Shown one piece after another: positions 11,926 to 27,240 of a stretch of 64,000 bases of DNA. The notes under the pieces were generated by a model, which saw nothing but the letters and a program-made list of their open reading frames with translations, made no database searches and had not been told where the DNA came from. The DNA lies in assembly GCF_000832985.1 (NCBI RefSeq), contig NZ_CP009920.1, forward strand, positions 1,054,001 to 1,118,000, written 5' to 3'. Numbering within the stretch: position 1 is the stretch's first letter; every line of letters starts with the position of its first letter. This stretch comes from Priestia megaterium NBRC 15308 = ATCC 14581. Its GTDB lineage: Bacteria; Bacillota; Bacilli; Bacillales; Bacillaceae_H. Made by a program: the position numbers and the translations under genes.

Positions 11926-11971
11926 AAGAAGCCTCCTGCTATACCAATATAATCTTTATCTTACACGAAGG

Positions 11972-12846
11972 CTATTCAATATTTTGAACCTGCTCTTTTA
12001 TGCGTTCTAATTGTGCTTTCATACTAATAACATACTGAGCAATAGTACCATTGTTTGCCTTCGCACCAATTGTATTCATTTCACGATTCAGCTCTTGAAC
12101 AAGAAAATCCAGCTTGCGTCCTACTGAATCAGGTGTATTTAATGCTTGAATAAATTGTGAAACATGACTTTGAATTCGCGTAAGTTCTTCGCTAATATCT
12201 GCTTTTTCAGCAAAAATAGCTACTTCAGTCAGCACTCGCTGCTCATCGAAAGTACCTTCTAAATAGTCGCTCAGCTTTCTTTTAATACGCTCGCGATATT
12301 GTTCAGCAACTTCAGGAGCAAGCTGTGTAATTTTTTCGCGAATGTCTTGAATGTCCTGTAAGTACCCCATTAAATCGTGATACAGCTCTGATCCCTCTCG
12401 TTTCCGCATATCCACTAACTGATGCACAGCAGCTTCAACAGCTTCAAAGATTGCACCATGAATACTCGTCTGATCAGCTTCTTCTTCATAAGTTGTCATC
12501 ACTTCAGGCATGTGTAAAATGTCTTGAATTTGAACAGATTGTGACAGTCCATGCTTTTCTTTTACTTGCTGCAACGCATGCATGTATTCATCAAGCAGCT
12601 GCCAATCCGTCTGCAGTTTCTTTTTTGCCATTTCTTCACCTGAAATAGTAACAAATACTTCTACTCTACCACGTTTTATGTATGTTTGAACGATTTTTTT
12701 ATTTTATCTTCAATTTCAATTAATTGTCTTGGCATACGAATAACAATTTCACAAAAACGATGATTAACAGACTTCATTTCGACTGTTACTGATCGATTTT
12801 CCACTTCCGCTTTTCCGCGGCCAAAACCAGTCATACTTTTTATCAT
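11972..12846 (-). pseudogene. yloC: YicC/YloC-family endoribonuclease gene interrupted by a -1 frameshift
   Basis: Two consecutive reading frames together form a YloC-length protein (291 residues if joined). The first encodes MIKSMTGFGRGKAE to KKSFKHT (about 55 residues), then hits TAA at 12678-12676. In the -1 frame the same DNA continues as IKRGRVEVFVTISGEEMAKKK and runs intact to 11972. The 219-residue downstream frame has its own ATG at 12631 with AGGTGA just before it, so a shortened protein could be made. The family is a stress-associated endoribonuclease with an N-terminal YicC domain and a C-terminal DUF1732. It may be a true mutation or a sequencing or assembly error. Confidence 0.85.
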
Positions 12847-12942
12847 TATCATCACATCCACTATGTACATCTTACATAAAAAGTATCATAAAAGAAAGTG
12901 TTAGCAAAAAAAAGAAATCTCTCTTCTTTATTCAACCTGTAA

Positions 12943-12979
12943 AGGCTGCCTTCATGAGTTTTCTCATTTGGGACAGCCT
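12943..12979 (-). terminator. Probable terminator after yloB
   Basis: On the minus strand AGGCTG pairs with CAGCCT, and inside it ATGAG-AAAA-CTCAT forms a second stem, with mismatches between the two. The T-run afterwards is short (TTTAC). It lies 20 bases after the yloB stop and before yloC, where a terminator is expected. The structure is imperfect. Confidence 0.45.
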
Positions 12980-12999
12980 GTATTAAAGTATAGCACAAT

Positions 13000-15678
13000 T
13001 TATGAAGGTTTTCTTGTTAAAAGTGAACCGGCAAGTAAAAAAGTTGGAAGACTTGCAAGTCCTAAAATAACGAGCCATTCCCGCGGTGCAATGGCCATTG
13101 TATGGAAAATAGGCTGCAGGGGCGGATAGTAGATAGCCACCAGCATAAGGATAATAGATGAAATAACGGCTCCTACAAGATATAGGTTCTGAAATGGATT
13201 GCGATCAAAGATTGATTTTTCACTTCGGCAGTCAAATACGTGAATAAGCTGTGCCATAACAAGCGTGGCAAATGCAATCGTCTGAGCATACTGCAGACGA
13301 TCTGGGTCATTGTCGTAGACAATCATGAATGCAGCAAGTGTAGCAGCTCCAATTAAAAATCCGCGGCTGACTACTTTCCACCCTAATCCTCTTGCAAAAA
13401 TACCTTCGCGCGGATGCCTTGGATGACGCTTCATCACGTTGTCCTCCGGCTGGTCTAAGCCAAGAGCCATCGCAGGCAAACCGTCTGTTACTAAGTTTAC
13501 CCATAGTATTTGAATTGGCACTAGCGGAAGCGGAAGTGCTAAAATCATTGCAAAGAGCATAACTAAAATTTCTCCTACATTTGATGCAAGCAAGTAACGG
13601 ATAAACTTTCGAATATTTTCATAGATGTTTCGTCCTTCCTTGATCGCTGATTTAATAGTAGCAAAATTATCATCAAGCAAAACGAGCGAAGACGCTTCTT
13701 TTGCTACGTCTGTCCCGGTGATGCCCATCGCGATGCCTATGTCTGCTGCTTTAATAGCCGGTGCATCATTTACGCCGTCGCCCGTCATAGCTACAATGTG
13801 ATCTTTTGCTTGAAGAGCTTTAACAATTTTAAGTTTATGTTCAGGCGATACCCTGGCATATACGTAAACATCATCCACTACTTCTTCTAGCTCTTCCTGC
13901 GTCATTTTGGATAAATCCGTTCCTTCCAAGACTTGACCGTTTTTCGGTAGAATGCCTAGCTGTTTTGCAATCGCCTGTGCTGTAATAACGTGGTCACCTG
14001 TAATCATAACGGTTTTGATTCCTGCGTCTCGGCATTCTTTGACCGCTTGCTTGACTTCTGGTCTTGGCGGATCAATCATTCCTTGAAGCCCGAGGAAAGT
14101 AAGGTCTTTTTCCGCTTCGTTCTCTGTATGAACGCTCTCATGGTCTCCTAACGGCCGATAAGCAATCGCAATGGTTCGAAGCGCTTGGCTAGCTAACTGA
14201 TCAATCGCTCCTTTTACTTCATTATGAACCGTTACCGACAGCGTTTGTTGTCTGCTTTCCCACAAAATATTTTTGCTGTTTACAAGCAGCACATCAGGAG
14301 CACCTTTTGTTATGACATAGCGCTTATTAGATGCGTCTTCAATGACTACACTCATCATTTTACGCGTTGAATCAAATGGAAACTCTTCAATAATCGTAAA
14401 CTGCTTTTGAATGTTTTCTTTTGTCAGCCCCGCTTTCATCGCGGCCACAAGCAAAGCCGCTTCAGTAGGATCCCCGTCGATGACATATTCTTTATCTTTT
14501 CTCGAAATAGACGTTTGATTGCAAAGCAGACCAAACACCAAAAGCTGCTGAAGCGGTTTTTCACTCCGTGTATCAACTTCTCTTTCCTCTCGCGAAAATA
14601 CGCCCGTAGGTTCATACCCTGTCCCTGATACCCTCCACGTCATTCCTCCTGACCAGAGGTGAGTAACCGTCATTTTATTTTGCGTTAATGTGCCCGTTTT
14701 GTCTGAGCAAATGACTGATGCGCATCCTAGTGTTTCAACAGCAGGAAGTTTGCGAACAATGGATCTTTGCTTAATCATGCGCTGTACACCAAGAGATAGC
14801 GCTACGGTTACGATGGCAGGAAGACCTTCGGGTATGGCAGCAACAGCTAAGGAAACTCCCGCTAAGAACATACTGTATAAATCATGACCTTGCAGCACAC
14901 CAATCCCGACAACTAATACAGTAAGTGCAAGAGCTACAACGATTAAAATTTTACCTAATTGCTCTAACTTCCGTTGAAGAGGAGTAATCATGGCTTCAGC
15001 ATTTTGAAGCAAATCAGCAATTTGTCCCATCGCTGTTTTCATTCCAATCCCTACAACGATACCTGTTCCGCTTCCTCGCGTCACAAGCGTACCCATAAAC
15101 GCCATATTGTCCTGATCTCCAAGCGGCACTTCATCTCCTGGCAAAGCTTTTATTTGCTTGGCAACAGGCAAAGACTCTCCCGTAAGCGCTGATTCTTCAA
15201 TTTCTAGACTTTTAGCTTCCATAATTCGAAGGTCAGCCCCGATACGGTCTCCGCTCGAAAACTTTACAACGTCTCCTACTACCAGCTCTTTAGATGGTAA
15301 CTTAACCCATTTCCCTTCACGCATAGCTGCTACTTGAGGAGCAGAAAGCTCTTTTAATGCATGAAGAGATTTCTCGGCTTTTCTTTCTTGAAAAAAACCT
15401 AGAAATCCATTAATTACTACAATGGCAATAATAGCAACCGCATCGATGTATTCGCCTAAAAGCCCTGAAATAAGCGTGGCAGCTAGTAAAACCAGTACCA
15501 TAAAATCTTTAAACTGCTCTAGAAACACAAGAATGGCCGGTTTTTTCTCACCTTCAGTCAATTCATTAAATCCTTGCTGCTGCTGACGTGCTTTTACTTC
15601 TTTGTGTGTAAGACCATGCTGCCTATCTGTTTTTGTTACTTCTACTATTGCTTTTTCACCTAATTCATACCATTTCAT
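13000..15678 (-). CDS. yloB: P-type calcium-transporting ATPase (YloB type)
   Basis: 892-residue P2A-type ATPase, close to B. subtilis YloB in length. TGES actuator motif, phosphorylated Asp326 in DKTGTLTQ, TGDHVITA, and GDGVNDAPA hinge are all present. PEGLPAIV in TM4 and NVGEI and NLVTDGLPA in TM5/TM6 supply calcium-site residues, as in SERCA-like pumps. It should export or sequester Ca2+ at the cell membrane; in B. subtilis it has been linked to sporulation. It diverges from rqcH. A perfect 7-1-7 inverted repeat lies 41 bases before its start. Mn2+ transport is an alternative that cannot be excluded from sequence. Confidence 0.93.
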   Translation of the reverse strand: MKWYELGEKAIVEVTKTDRQHGLTHKEVKARQQQQGFNELTEGEKKPAILVFLEQFKDFMVLVLLAATLISGLLGEYIDAVAIIAIVVINGFLGFFQERKAEKSLHALKELSAPQVAAMREGKWVKLPSKELVVGDVVKFSSGDRIGADLRIMEAKSLEIEESALTGESLPVAKQIKALPGDEVPLGDQDNMAFMGTLVTRGSGTGIVVGIGMKTAMGQIADLLQNAEAMITPLQRKLEQLGKILIVVALALTVLVVGIGVLQGHDLYSMFLAGVSLAVAAIPEGLPAIVTVALSLGVQRMIKQRSIVRKLPAVETLGCASVICSDKTGTLTQNKMTVTHLWSGGMTWRVSGTGYEPTGVFSREEREVDTRSEKPLQQLLVFGLLCNQTSISRKDKEYVIDGDPTEAALLVAAMKAGLTKENIQKQFTIIEEFPFDSTRKMMSVVIEDASNKRYVITKGAPDVLLVNSKNILWESRQQTLSVTVHNEVKGAIDQLASQALRTIAIAYRPLGDHESVHTENEAEKDLTFLGLQGMIDPPRPEVKQAVKECRDAGIKTVMITGDHVITAQAIAKQLGILPKNGQVLEGTDLSKMTQEELEEVVDDVYVYARVSPEHKLKIVKALQAKDHIVAMTGDGVNDAPAIKAADIGIAMGITGTDVAKEASSLVLLDDNFATIKSAIKEGRNIYENIRKFIRYLLASNVGEILVMLFAMILALPLPLVPIQILWVNLVTDGLPAMALGLDQPEDNVMKRHPRHPREGIFARGLGWKVVSRGFLIGAATLAAFMIVYDNDPDRLQYAQTIAFATLVMAQLIHVFDCRSEKSIFDRNPFQNLYLVGAVISSIILMLVAIYYPPLQPIFHTMAIAPREWLVILGLASLPTFLLAGSLLTRKPS

Positions 15679-15718
15679 TGCATCTTTTCACACCCTTTTA
15701 TTTGTAAATGCACCTATT

Positions 15719-15733
15719 AGATTGTTACAATCT
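15719..15733. repeat. Perfect 7-1-7 inverted repeat between yloB and rqcH
   Basis: AGATTGT-T-ACAATCT: two perfect 7-base arms with one central base. It sits between the divergent starts, upstream of the candidate rqcH -35 and overlapping a TATAAG (15732-15737) that could be a yloB -10. The 7-1-7 geometry is like Fur-family operators, but the sequence is not the Fur, PerR or Zur consensus. Confidence 0.55.
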
Positions 15734-15748
15734 TATATCGTATGCTTA

Positions 15749-15777
15749 TTCAGACTCGTCCTAAAAAATGCTATACT
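15749..15777 (+). promoter_or_regulatory. Sigma-A promoter for rqcH
   Basis: TTCAGA (4/6 match to TTGACA), exactly 17 bases, then TATACT. The -10 ends 42 bases before the rqcH ATG. Motif plus spacing, not experiment. Confidence 0.6.
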
Positions 15778-15819
15778 TTTCTATAGGACAATTTTCAATT
15801 ACTTAAGGATGTGAGCACT

Positions 15820-17532
15820 ATGTCATTTGATGGTATTTTTACATATGGCATTTTACAAGAATTATCTGAGACCTTGGTTTCAGGACGAATTTCAAAAATA
15901 TATCAGCCGTTTCCAAACGAGTTGATTTTACAAGTACGCGCTAAAGGTGAAAACCGCAAACTTTTAATCTCAGCTCACCCTAACTATTCACGCGTTCATT
16001 TTACAAATGAGCCCTATGAAAATCCATCTGAGCCTCCTATGTTTTGTATGCTGCTTCGCAAACATTTAGAAGGAAGCATTATTGAACACGTGTATCAGCT
16101 TGGATTGGACCGCATTTTAGTCATTGAAACAAAAGGACGAAATGAAATTGGCGACGTGACGTACAAGCAGCTTATTATTGAAATCATGGGAAGACATAGT
16201 AATGTTGTGCTTGTAGATAAAGAAAAACAAACGATTATCGACAGCATTAAACACGTTCCAATGGCCTTGAACAGGCACCGTACGCTTCTACCCGGAGCAC
16301 CTTACGTACTGCCTCCTAGTCAAGATAAGCTTCATCCATTTGAAGCCGATGAAGAAACCGTGGTTAAAAAAATTGATTTTAATAGCGGAAAGTTAGCCAC
16401 CCAGCTAGTGCAAACCTTCTCGGGGCTTTCTCCTTTAATTGCAAATGAAGTGGTGTTTCGCTCTGGCTTAGCGAATCGTTCTACCCTTCCAAAATCATTC
16501 GTCGAAACGATGACTCTGATCAAAGAAGGTCAGTTTACACCGACTCTGACAACCGTTAATCAAAAAGACTACTTTTATTTACTGGAATTAACGCATTTAG
16601 AGGGTACGAAAAAAACGTATGCAACCATCAGCGAGCTTCTTGACCGCTATTACTACGGGAAAGCAGAGCGAGATCGTGTAAAGCAGCAAGCGCATGATTT
16701 AGTACAGTTTATTTCTACCGAGAAAAAGAAAAATGAGAAAAAAATAAAAAAACTTGAGCAAACGCTGCAAAATGCAGAAAAAGCATCTGATTATCAGCTA
16801 GCCGGTGAACTCCTTACCGCAAATTTACACCTTGTCAAAAAAGGAGATGCGAAAGTGGATGTTATTAATTATTATGATGAAAATAGCGGTACACTTACGA
16901 TTTCATTAGATCCGCAAAAATCACCGTCTCAAAATGCTCAAAGCTATTTCACAAAGTATCAAAAAGCGAAAAATTCCGTTTCGATTGTAATCGAACAAAT
17001 TGAAAAAGCAAACGAAGAAGTACAGTATTTTGAATCACTTATTCAGCAAATGGATACTGCTACTCACAAAGACATTGCAGAAATTCGTGAAGAGCTTGTG
17101 GAAGAAGGATATTTGCGCAACCGTCAGCAAAAACAAGCGAAAAAACAAAAAAACACCACGCCTACACTTGAACAATACGTTTCAAGCGACGGCACGACGA
17201 TTTTAGTTGGAAAAAACAATAAGCAAAATGAGTATTTAACAAATCGCCTTGCTGCTAGGGATGACGTTTGGTTTCATACGAAAGATATACCGGGTTCTCA
17301 CGTTGTTATCCGCAGCCAAGAGCCTTCAGAAGAAACAATTTTAGAAGCGGCTCATCTTGCTGCTTACTTTAGTAAAGCTAAAAATTCAAGTTCGGTACCC
17401 GTGGACTATACAAAAATTCGCCACGTAAAAAAACCAAGCGGTGCCAAGCCTGGTTTTGTGACGTACGATAACCAGCAAACGGTGTACGTAACGCCTAGCG
17501 AAGAACTTGTACTGAAGCTGCGTCAGTCATAA
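15820..17532 (+). CDS. rqcH: Ribosome quality control factor RqcH (NFACT family, YloA/FbpA)
   Basis: 570-residue NFACT protein, the only plus-strand gene here. NFACT-N domain starts [17 protein letters not shown] and includes the [15 protein letters not shown] segment. Long coiled coils occupy about 290-330 and 375-430, and the NFACT-R domain carries [15 protein letters not shown]. In B. subtilis RqcH binds stalled 50S subunits and adds alanine tails; older literature treats the family as fibronectin-binding. The frame is open from a GTG at 15811, but AAGGATGTG precedes the ATG at 15820, which matches the homologous start. Convergent with pyrE and ends at a strong bidirectional terminator. 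Confidence 0.94.
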   Translation: MSFDGIFTYGILQELSETLVSGRISKIYQPFPNELILQVRAKGENRKLLISAHPNYSRVHFTNEPYENPSEPPMFCMLLRKHLEGSIIEHVYQLGLDRILVIETKGRNEIGDVTYKQLIIEIMGRHSNVVLVDKEKQTIIDSIKHVPMALNRHRTLLPGAPYVLPPSQDKLHPFEADEETVVKKIDFNSGKLATQLVQTFSGLSPLIANEVVFRSGLANRSTLPKSFVETMTLIKEGQFTPTLTTVNQKDYFYLLELTHLEGTKKTYATISELLDRYYYGKAERDRVKQQAHDLVQFISTEKKKNEKKIKKLEQTLQNAEKASDYQLAGELLTANLHLVKKGDAKVDVINYYDENSGTLTISLDPQKSPSQNAQSYFTKYQKAKNSVSIVIEQIEKANEEVQYFESLIQQMDTATHKDIAEIREELVEEGYLRNRQQKQAKKQKNTTPTLEQYVSSDGTTILVGKNNKQNEYLTNRLAARDDVWFHTKDIPGSHVVIRSQEPSEETILEAAHLAAYFSKAKNSSSVPVDYTKIRHVKKPSGAKPGFVTYDNQQTVYVTPSEELVLKLRQS

Positions 17533-17572
17533 TAAAACCCCCCCTTTCTATATAGAAAGGGGGGGTTTTATT
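17533..17572. terminator. Bidirectional terminator between rqcH and pyrE
   Basis: Perfect 14-bp palindromic stem with seven C and seven G bases flanked by AAAA/TTTT, loop about ATAT. Reads as terminator with T-tract on both strands, serving convergent rqcH (plus) and the pyr operon (minus). Confidence 0.95.
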
Positions 17573-17582
17573 ATGACCTAGT

Positions 17583-18217
17583 TTAGTTCATCCATGAAGG
17601 GTCTGAAGGGTTTTCACGCCATTTAAATAGCTTGTCCATCGCTTCTTCTTCAATGTATCCCGCTTCGTTTGCCGCTTCTACTAGCGTAGAGTAGTCTGTT
17701 AGCGAATAAACTTGAAGTTCTTTTTCTTTAAACAGCTGACGCGCTTTTTCCAGCTCATATGTAAAGATAGACACAACTCCCAGCACTTCACACCCCTGCG
17801 CTTTTAATGCATCGACTGCGGTAAACACACTTCCTCCAGTTGAAATCAAATCTTCAATCACAACTACTTTTTGACCTTTTGTTACTTTTCCTTCGATTTG
17901 ATTTCCTTGGCCATGTTCTTTTGCTTTGCTTCGCACATAGCACATTGGAAGCTCTAGCGCTTCACTTACCCATGCTGCATGAGGGATACCAGCTGTAGCG
18001 GTACCAGCAATCACTTCTGCATTGGCAAAATACGTTTTAATTAAATGCTGCAGACCTTTTGCAATTTCTTTTCGCACTTTTGGGTAGCTAAGCGTTAGAC
18101 GGTTGTCACAATAAATAGGCGACTTAATTCCAGAGGCCCACGTAAACGGATCGTTCGGTTGAAGGCTTACTGCCTCAATATCAATTAATTGTTTTGCAAT
18201 TTCTTTTCGTAGTTTTG

Positions 18218-18221
<4 letters not shown>
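17583..18221 (-). CDS. pyrE: Orotate phosphoribosyltransferase
   Basis: Joins orotate to PRPP to give OMP. The PRPP-binding motif reads [13 protein letters not shown], and [18 protein letters not shown] is the orotate/dimer-loop region. The frame is open from a GTG at 18245; the ATG at 18221 overlaps the pyrF stop (ATGA) and gives 212 residues, close to the usual length. Its best upstream purine run (GGGGAG) is 11 bases away, so coupling to pyrF is likely important. Last gene of the pyr operon, ending before the bidirectional terminator. Confidence 0.95.
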
Positions 18222-20619
<2,398 letters not shown>

Positions 20620-20623
<4 letters not shown>

Positions 20624-23600
20624 ACGGTTGTCACCTCTTTAGTTGGACGAACTTTTTTCATTGGTGTTGTATGGAAGCTGATCGTTTCAAGCACTCGTAA
20701 AATCGCTTCTGCTGTATCAAGTGATGTTAAGCAAGGTACACCATTTTCAACTGCTTCACGGCGAATTTTAAACCCGTCACGCGCAGGCTGTTTTCCTTTT
20801 GTTAGCGTGTTGATGACAAGCTGCGCTTCACCTTTTCGTATCACATCTAAAAGATTGTGATCTTCATGATGAATTTTATTTACTACTTTTACGCGAATGT
20901 CTTCTTTTGTAAACGTTGAAGCTGTTCCTTCCGTTGCAATCACCTGGTAGCCGATGTTAGCAAAACGCTTCGCAAGCGCTGTTGCCTCTTCTTTGTCTTT
21001 ATCCGCTACTGTCATAAGTACTGAACCGTACGGCTTAATGGACATACCTGACGCAATTAGTCCTTTATATAATGCTTTTTCGTACGTTGAATCTTGCCCC
21101 ATTACTTCTCCAGTAGATTTCATTTCAGGTCCAAGCGTAATATCTACGCGACGCAGCTTTGCAAATGAGAAGACCGGCACTTTTACGTAGACACCTTCTT
21201 CTTCAGGGTGCATGCCTGATTCATAACCAAGCTCTCGCAAACTTGTTCCTAAAATAACTTTTGTTGCGACATTCGCCATCGGAATACGCGTAATTTTACT
21301 TAAGAACGGCACCGTACGGCTTGAACGAGGATTTACTTCAAGAACAAACACTTCTCCTTTTGATAAGACGAACTGAATGTTGAGCAGTCCAATAATGTTT
21401 AAGCCTTTTGCAATACGTGTTGTGTAATCAATGATTGTATCTTTTACATCCTGTGACAGAGTTTGCGGTGGATATACAGCAATGGAGTCACCTGAGTGTA
21501 CACCCGCGCGCTCTACATGTTCCATAATCCCTGGAATAACCACTGTTTCACCGTCTGAAATGGCATCGACTTCAATTTCTTTTCCAGTTAAGTAGCGGTC
21601 GATTAACACAGGGTGATCAGCGTGTACTTTTACCGCGTGTTCCATATAGTGAAGCAGTTCTTCTTCTTTATACACAATTTCCATTGCGCGTCCGCCTAGT
21701 ACATATGAAGGTCGTACAAGCACCGGATAACCAATTTCTTTTGCCACAACCACTGCTTCTTCTACGGATGCAACTGTCTTTCCAAGAGGCTGAGGTACTT
21801 CTAAACGCGCTAGCGTCGCTTCGAATTTTTTACGGTCTTCCGCTGCATCTAAGCTTTCAAGCGACGTTCCTAAAATCTTGACCCCTCTTGCTTCTAGCTC
21901 GTCTGCTAAGTTGATTGCTGTTTGACCACCGAACTGTACAACCACACCTTCTGGTTTTTCTAAATCGATGATATGCATCACATCTTCAATCGTCAGCGGC
22001 TCGAAGTATAATTTATCTGAAATACTGAAGTCAGTTGATACTGTTTCTGGATTGTTATTGACAATAATCGCCTCGTATCCAGCTTCTTTAATCGCCCACA
22101 CGGAGTGAACTGTTGCATAGTCAAACTCAATTCCTTGCCCGATGCGGATTGGTCCTGACCCTAACACTACAACGCTTTTACGATCTGTAACAATCGATTC
22201 GTTTTCATCTTCAAACGTGCCGTAGAAATATGGTGTTGTAGATTCAAATTCTGCTGCACATGTATCTACCGTTTTGTATACTGGCATCACGCCATTTTGT
22301 TTGCGGAAGTCATATACTTCACGCTCTGTTTGATTCCACAGCTTAGCAATCGTGCAGTCTGCAAATCCCATTTCTTTTGCTTCCTGTAAAACTTCTACGT
22401 TATGAATCTCTTCTTTTAACACATTTTCAAAAGCAATCACTTTTTCAAGTTTTACTAAGAAGAAGAGATCGATTTTGCTCCAGTCATGAATTTGCTGAAT
22501 TGTTACGCCGCGGCGAATCGCTTCTGCGATGTAGAATAATCGCTCATCACCAGCTTTGCGAATACGTTTTTCAATAATGGCATCATCAAATTCATGCGCA
22601 TCTTTCAGCTCTAAGTGATGAACGTTTGACTCAAGTGAGCGTACAGCTTTTAAAATTGACTCTTCGAACGTGCGGCCAATTGCCATTACTTCCCCTGTTG
22701 CTTTCATCTGTGTACCCAGTTTACGGTTAGCTGATTCAAATTTATCAAACGGCCAGCGGGGAATTTTAGATACGATGTAATCTAGTGCTGGTTCGAAACA
22801 TGCGTATGTCTTCCCAGTTACCGGGTTCATCATTTCATCTAATGTTAAGCCTACCGCAATTTTTGCTGCTAATTTTGCAATTGGATACCCTGTTGCTTTT
22901 GATGCTAAAGCCGACGAGCGGCTTACACGAGGGTTTACTTCAATTACGTAATACTGGAAGCTTTCTGGGTCTAGTGCTAGCTGAACGTTACATCCGCCTT
23001 CAATTTTAAGCGCTCGGATAATTGTTAGTGACGCATTTCTAAGCAGCTGATACTCACGGTCGCTTAGCGTTTGGCTTGGTGCTACAACAATTGAATCTCC
23101 TGTATGAATACCGACCGGATCAAAGTTTTCCATATTACATACTACAATCGCATTATCGTTTGCGTCGCGCATTACTTCATATTCAATTTCTTTAAAGCCT
23201 GCAATGCTTTTCTCAAGTAAGCACTGTGTTACAGGACTGTGTTTTAATCCACTTGTTACAATTTCAATCAACTCTTGCTCGTTGTTACAAATTCCGCCTC
23301 CCGTACCGCCAAGCGTATAAGCAGGACGCACGATTACCGGATAGTTTACTTGTTCAACAAACGCATACGCTTCGTCTAGCGAATGAATGATTTCACTTGC
23401 TGGGACAGGCTGATTTAGTTCATTCATTAGTGAACGGAACTGCTCACGATCTTCAGCTTGTTCAATCGCCGATAATTTTGTCCCGAGAATTTCTACATTA
23501 AATTCTTCTAAAATACCCGTTTCGTGTAATTCTACCGCTAAGTTCAGTCCCGTTTGACCGCCAAGTGTTGGAAGCAGTGCATCCGGGCGTTCTTTACGAA

Positions 23601-23832
23601 TAATTGAGCTTACAAATTCAACCGTTAGAGGTTCAATATATACTTTATCTGCCATTTCTGAGTCTGTCATGATTGTTGCAGGATTGGAGTTCACAAGAAT
23701 AACTTTGTATCCTTCTTCTTTTAGCGCAATACACGCTTGCGCTCCTGCATAGTCAAACTCTGCCGCCTGTCCGATGACGATTGGTCCTGATCCGATTACG
23801 AGAATTGTGTTAATATCTTGACGTTTTGGCAT
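20620..23832 (-). CDS. pyrAB: Carbamoyl-phosphate synthase large subunit (pyrimidine-specific)
   Basis: Makes carbamoyl phosphate from bicarbonate, ammonia and two ATP. Two homologous ATP-grasp halves are visible, each starting with a nucleotide-like loop ([11 protein letters not shown] and [12 protein letters not shown]), followed by an MGS-like allosteric domain from about residue 930 (MKSTGEVMG... onward). 1070 residues, as in B. subtilis. The ATG at 23832 overlaps the pyrAA stop by one base (TAATG); a TTG six bases upstream is a less likely start. Confidence 0.97.
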
Positions 23833-24901
23833 TAGCAATTACCTACTTTCTGATTGTTTTTCATAAGATCCATAAATTCGTTGAACAATCCGTTTGCATC
23901 TTCAGGTCCCGGTGATGCTTCAGGGTGATATTGAACCGTAAATGCCGGATATTCTTTATGCTTTACTCCTTCAACTGTTCCATCGTTAAGCGCAACATGT
24001 GTCACTTCTAATGGCGTGTTGACAAGAGATGGCTCACATACTGTATAGCCGTGGTTTTGAGATGTAAGAGCTACTTTATTGGTTTTTAGATCCTTTACAG
24101 GATGGTTGGATCCACGATGACCAAATTTCATTTTTTCTGTATCTGCTCCGCATGCTAGCGCAAACAGCTGATGTCCTAAACAAATTCCGAAAAGAGGAAC
24201 CTTTCCTAAAACCCCTTGAATCATCTCGATTGCTTCAGGTACGTCTTTTGGGTCTCCAGGTCCGTTGCTCAACATGATGCCATCTGGATTTAATTGAAGA
24301 ATTTCTTGCGCAGTTACGTTATAAGGAACCACAATCACGTCGCATTGACGAGCTGTTAATTCGCGTAAAATTCCGTGTTTCATTCCAAAGTCAACGAGTA
24401 CCACTTTTTTACCTCTGCCTGGGCTTGGGTAAGGCTTCACTGTTGATACTTTTTTTACTGAATCAGTCGGAAGTTCATGATTTTGAAGCTGTGCTACCAC
24501 TTCTTCTACATTGACTTCCATGTTGCACACGCGTCCGCGAAGCGCACCGTGCTGACGAATTTTTCTCGTTAATTTTCTCGTGTCGATTCCAGCTAATCCT
24601 GGAATATCTTTTTGTTTTAAAAATTCATCTACTGATAGTTCGCTTCTGAAGTTTGAAGGAGCATCACAAATTTCTTTTACAATCAAACCGTGTACAGCTG
24701 GTTCAATCGACTCAAAGTCATCGCGGTTAATACCGTAGTTTCCGATTAAAGGATATGTTAATGTCACAATTTGTGCACAGTATGATGGATCAGATAGAAT
24801 TTCTTGATATCCTGTCATTCCCGTGTTGAAAACAACTTCTCCTATCATTTCTTTGTCGCTGCCGAATCCTTTTCCGATAAATACTGTTCCATCTTCTAAA
24901 A

Positions 24902-24917
<16 letters not shown>
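23832..24917 (-). CDS. pyrAA: Carbamoyl-phosphate synthase small subunit (glutamine amidotransferase)
   Basis: Supplies ammonia to the large subunit. Class I amidotransferase motif [12 protein letters not shown] contains the nucleophilic Cys; the His-Glu pair is in [14 protein letters not shown]-terminal CPSase_sm domain starts [15 protein letters not shown]. 361 residues, normal. It overlaps the end of pyrC by 16 bases. Confidence 0.97.
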
Positions 24918-27128
<2,211 letters not shown>

Positions 27129-27130
27129 TT

Positions 27131-27224
27131 ATAAAAAACACCCTTTCTAACTTAGAAAGGGTGTAAGAAAACAAGCTTCGTCTATAACGCGCTTTTCACA
27201 CACCCTTAGAAACCTCTCTGGATT
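27131..27224 (-). promoter_or_regulatory. PyrR attenuator between pyrP and pyrB
   Basis: Minus-strand order: PyrR-binding element with TCCAGAGAGGTT (27211-27223), then AAGGGTGT, which can pair with ACACCCTT of the terminator, then a terminator hairpin ACACCCTTTCTA/TAGAAAGGGTGT (27138-27164) followed by TTTTTTAT. This is the classic UMP-PyrR switch: PyrR binding frees the terminator. Confidence 0.92.
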
Positions 27225-27240
27225 TCAATTAAAAGGCGTT

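Noticed and set aside
12670-12690. Programmed frameshifting in yloC
   Set aside because: No X-XXY-YYZ slippery heptamer, no following pseudoknot that I can see, and homologs use a single frame; a mutation or sequence error is simpler.
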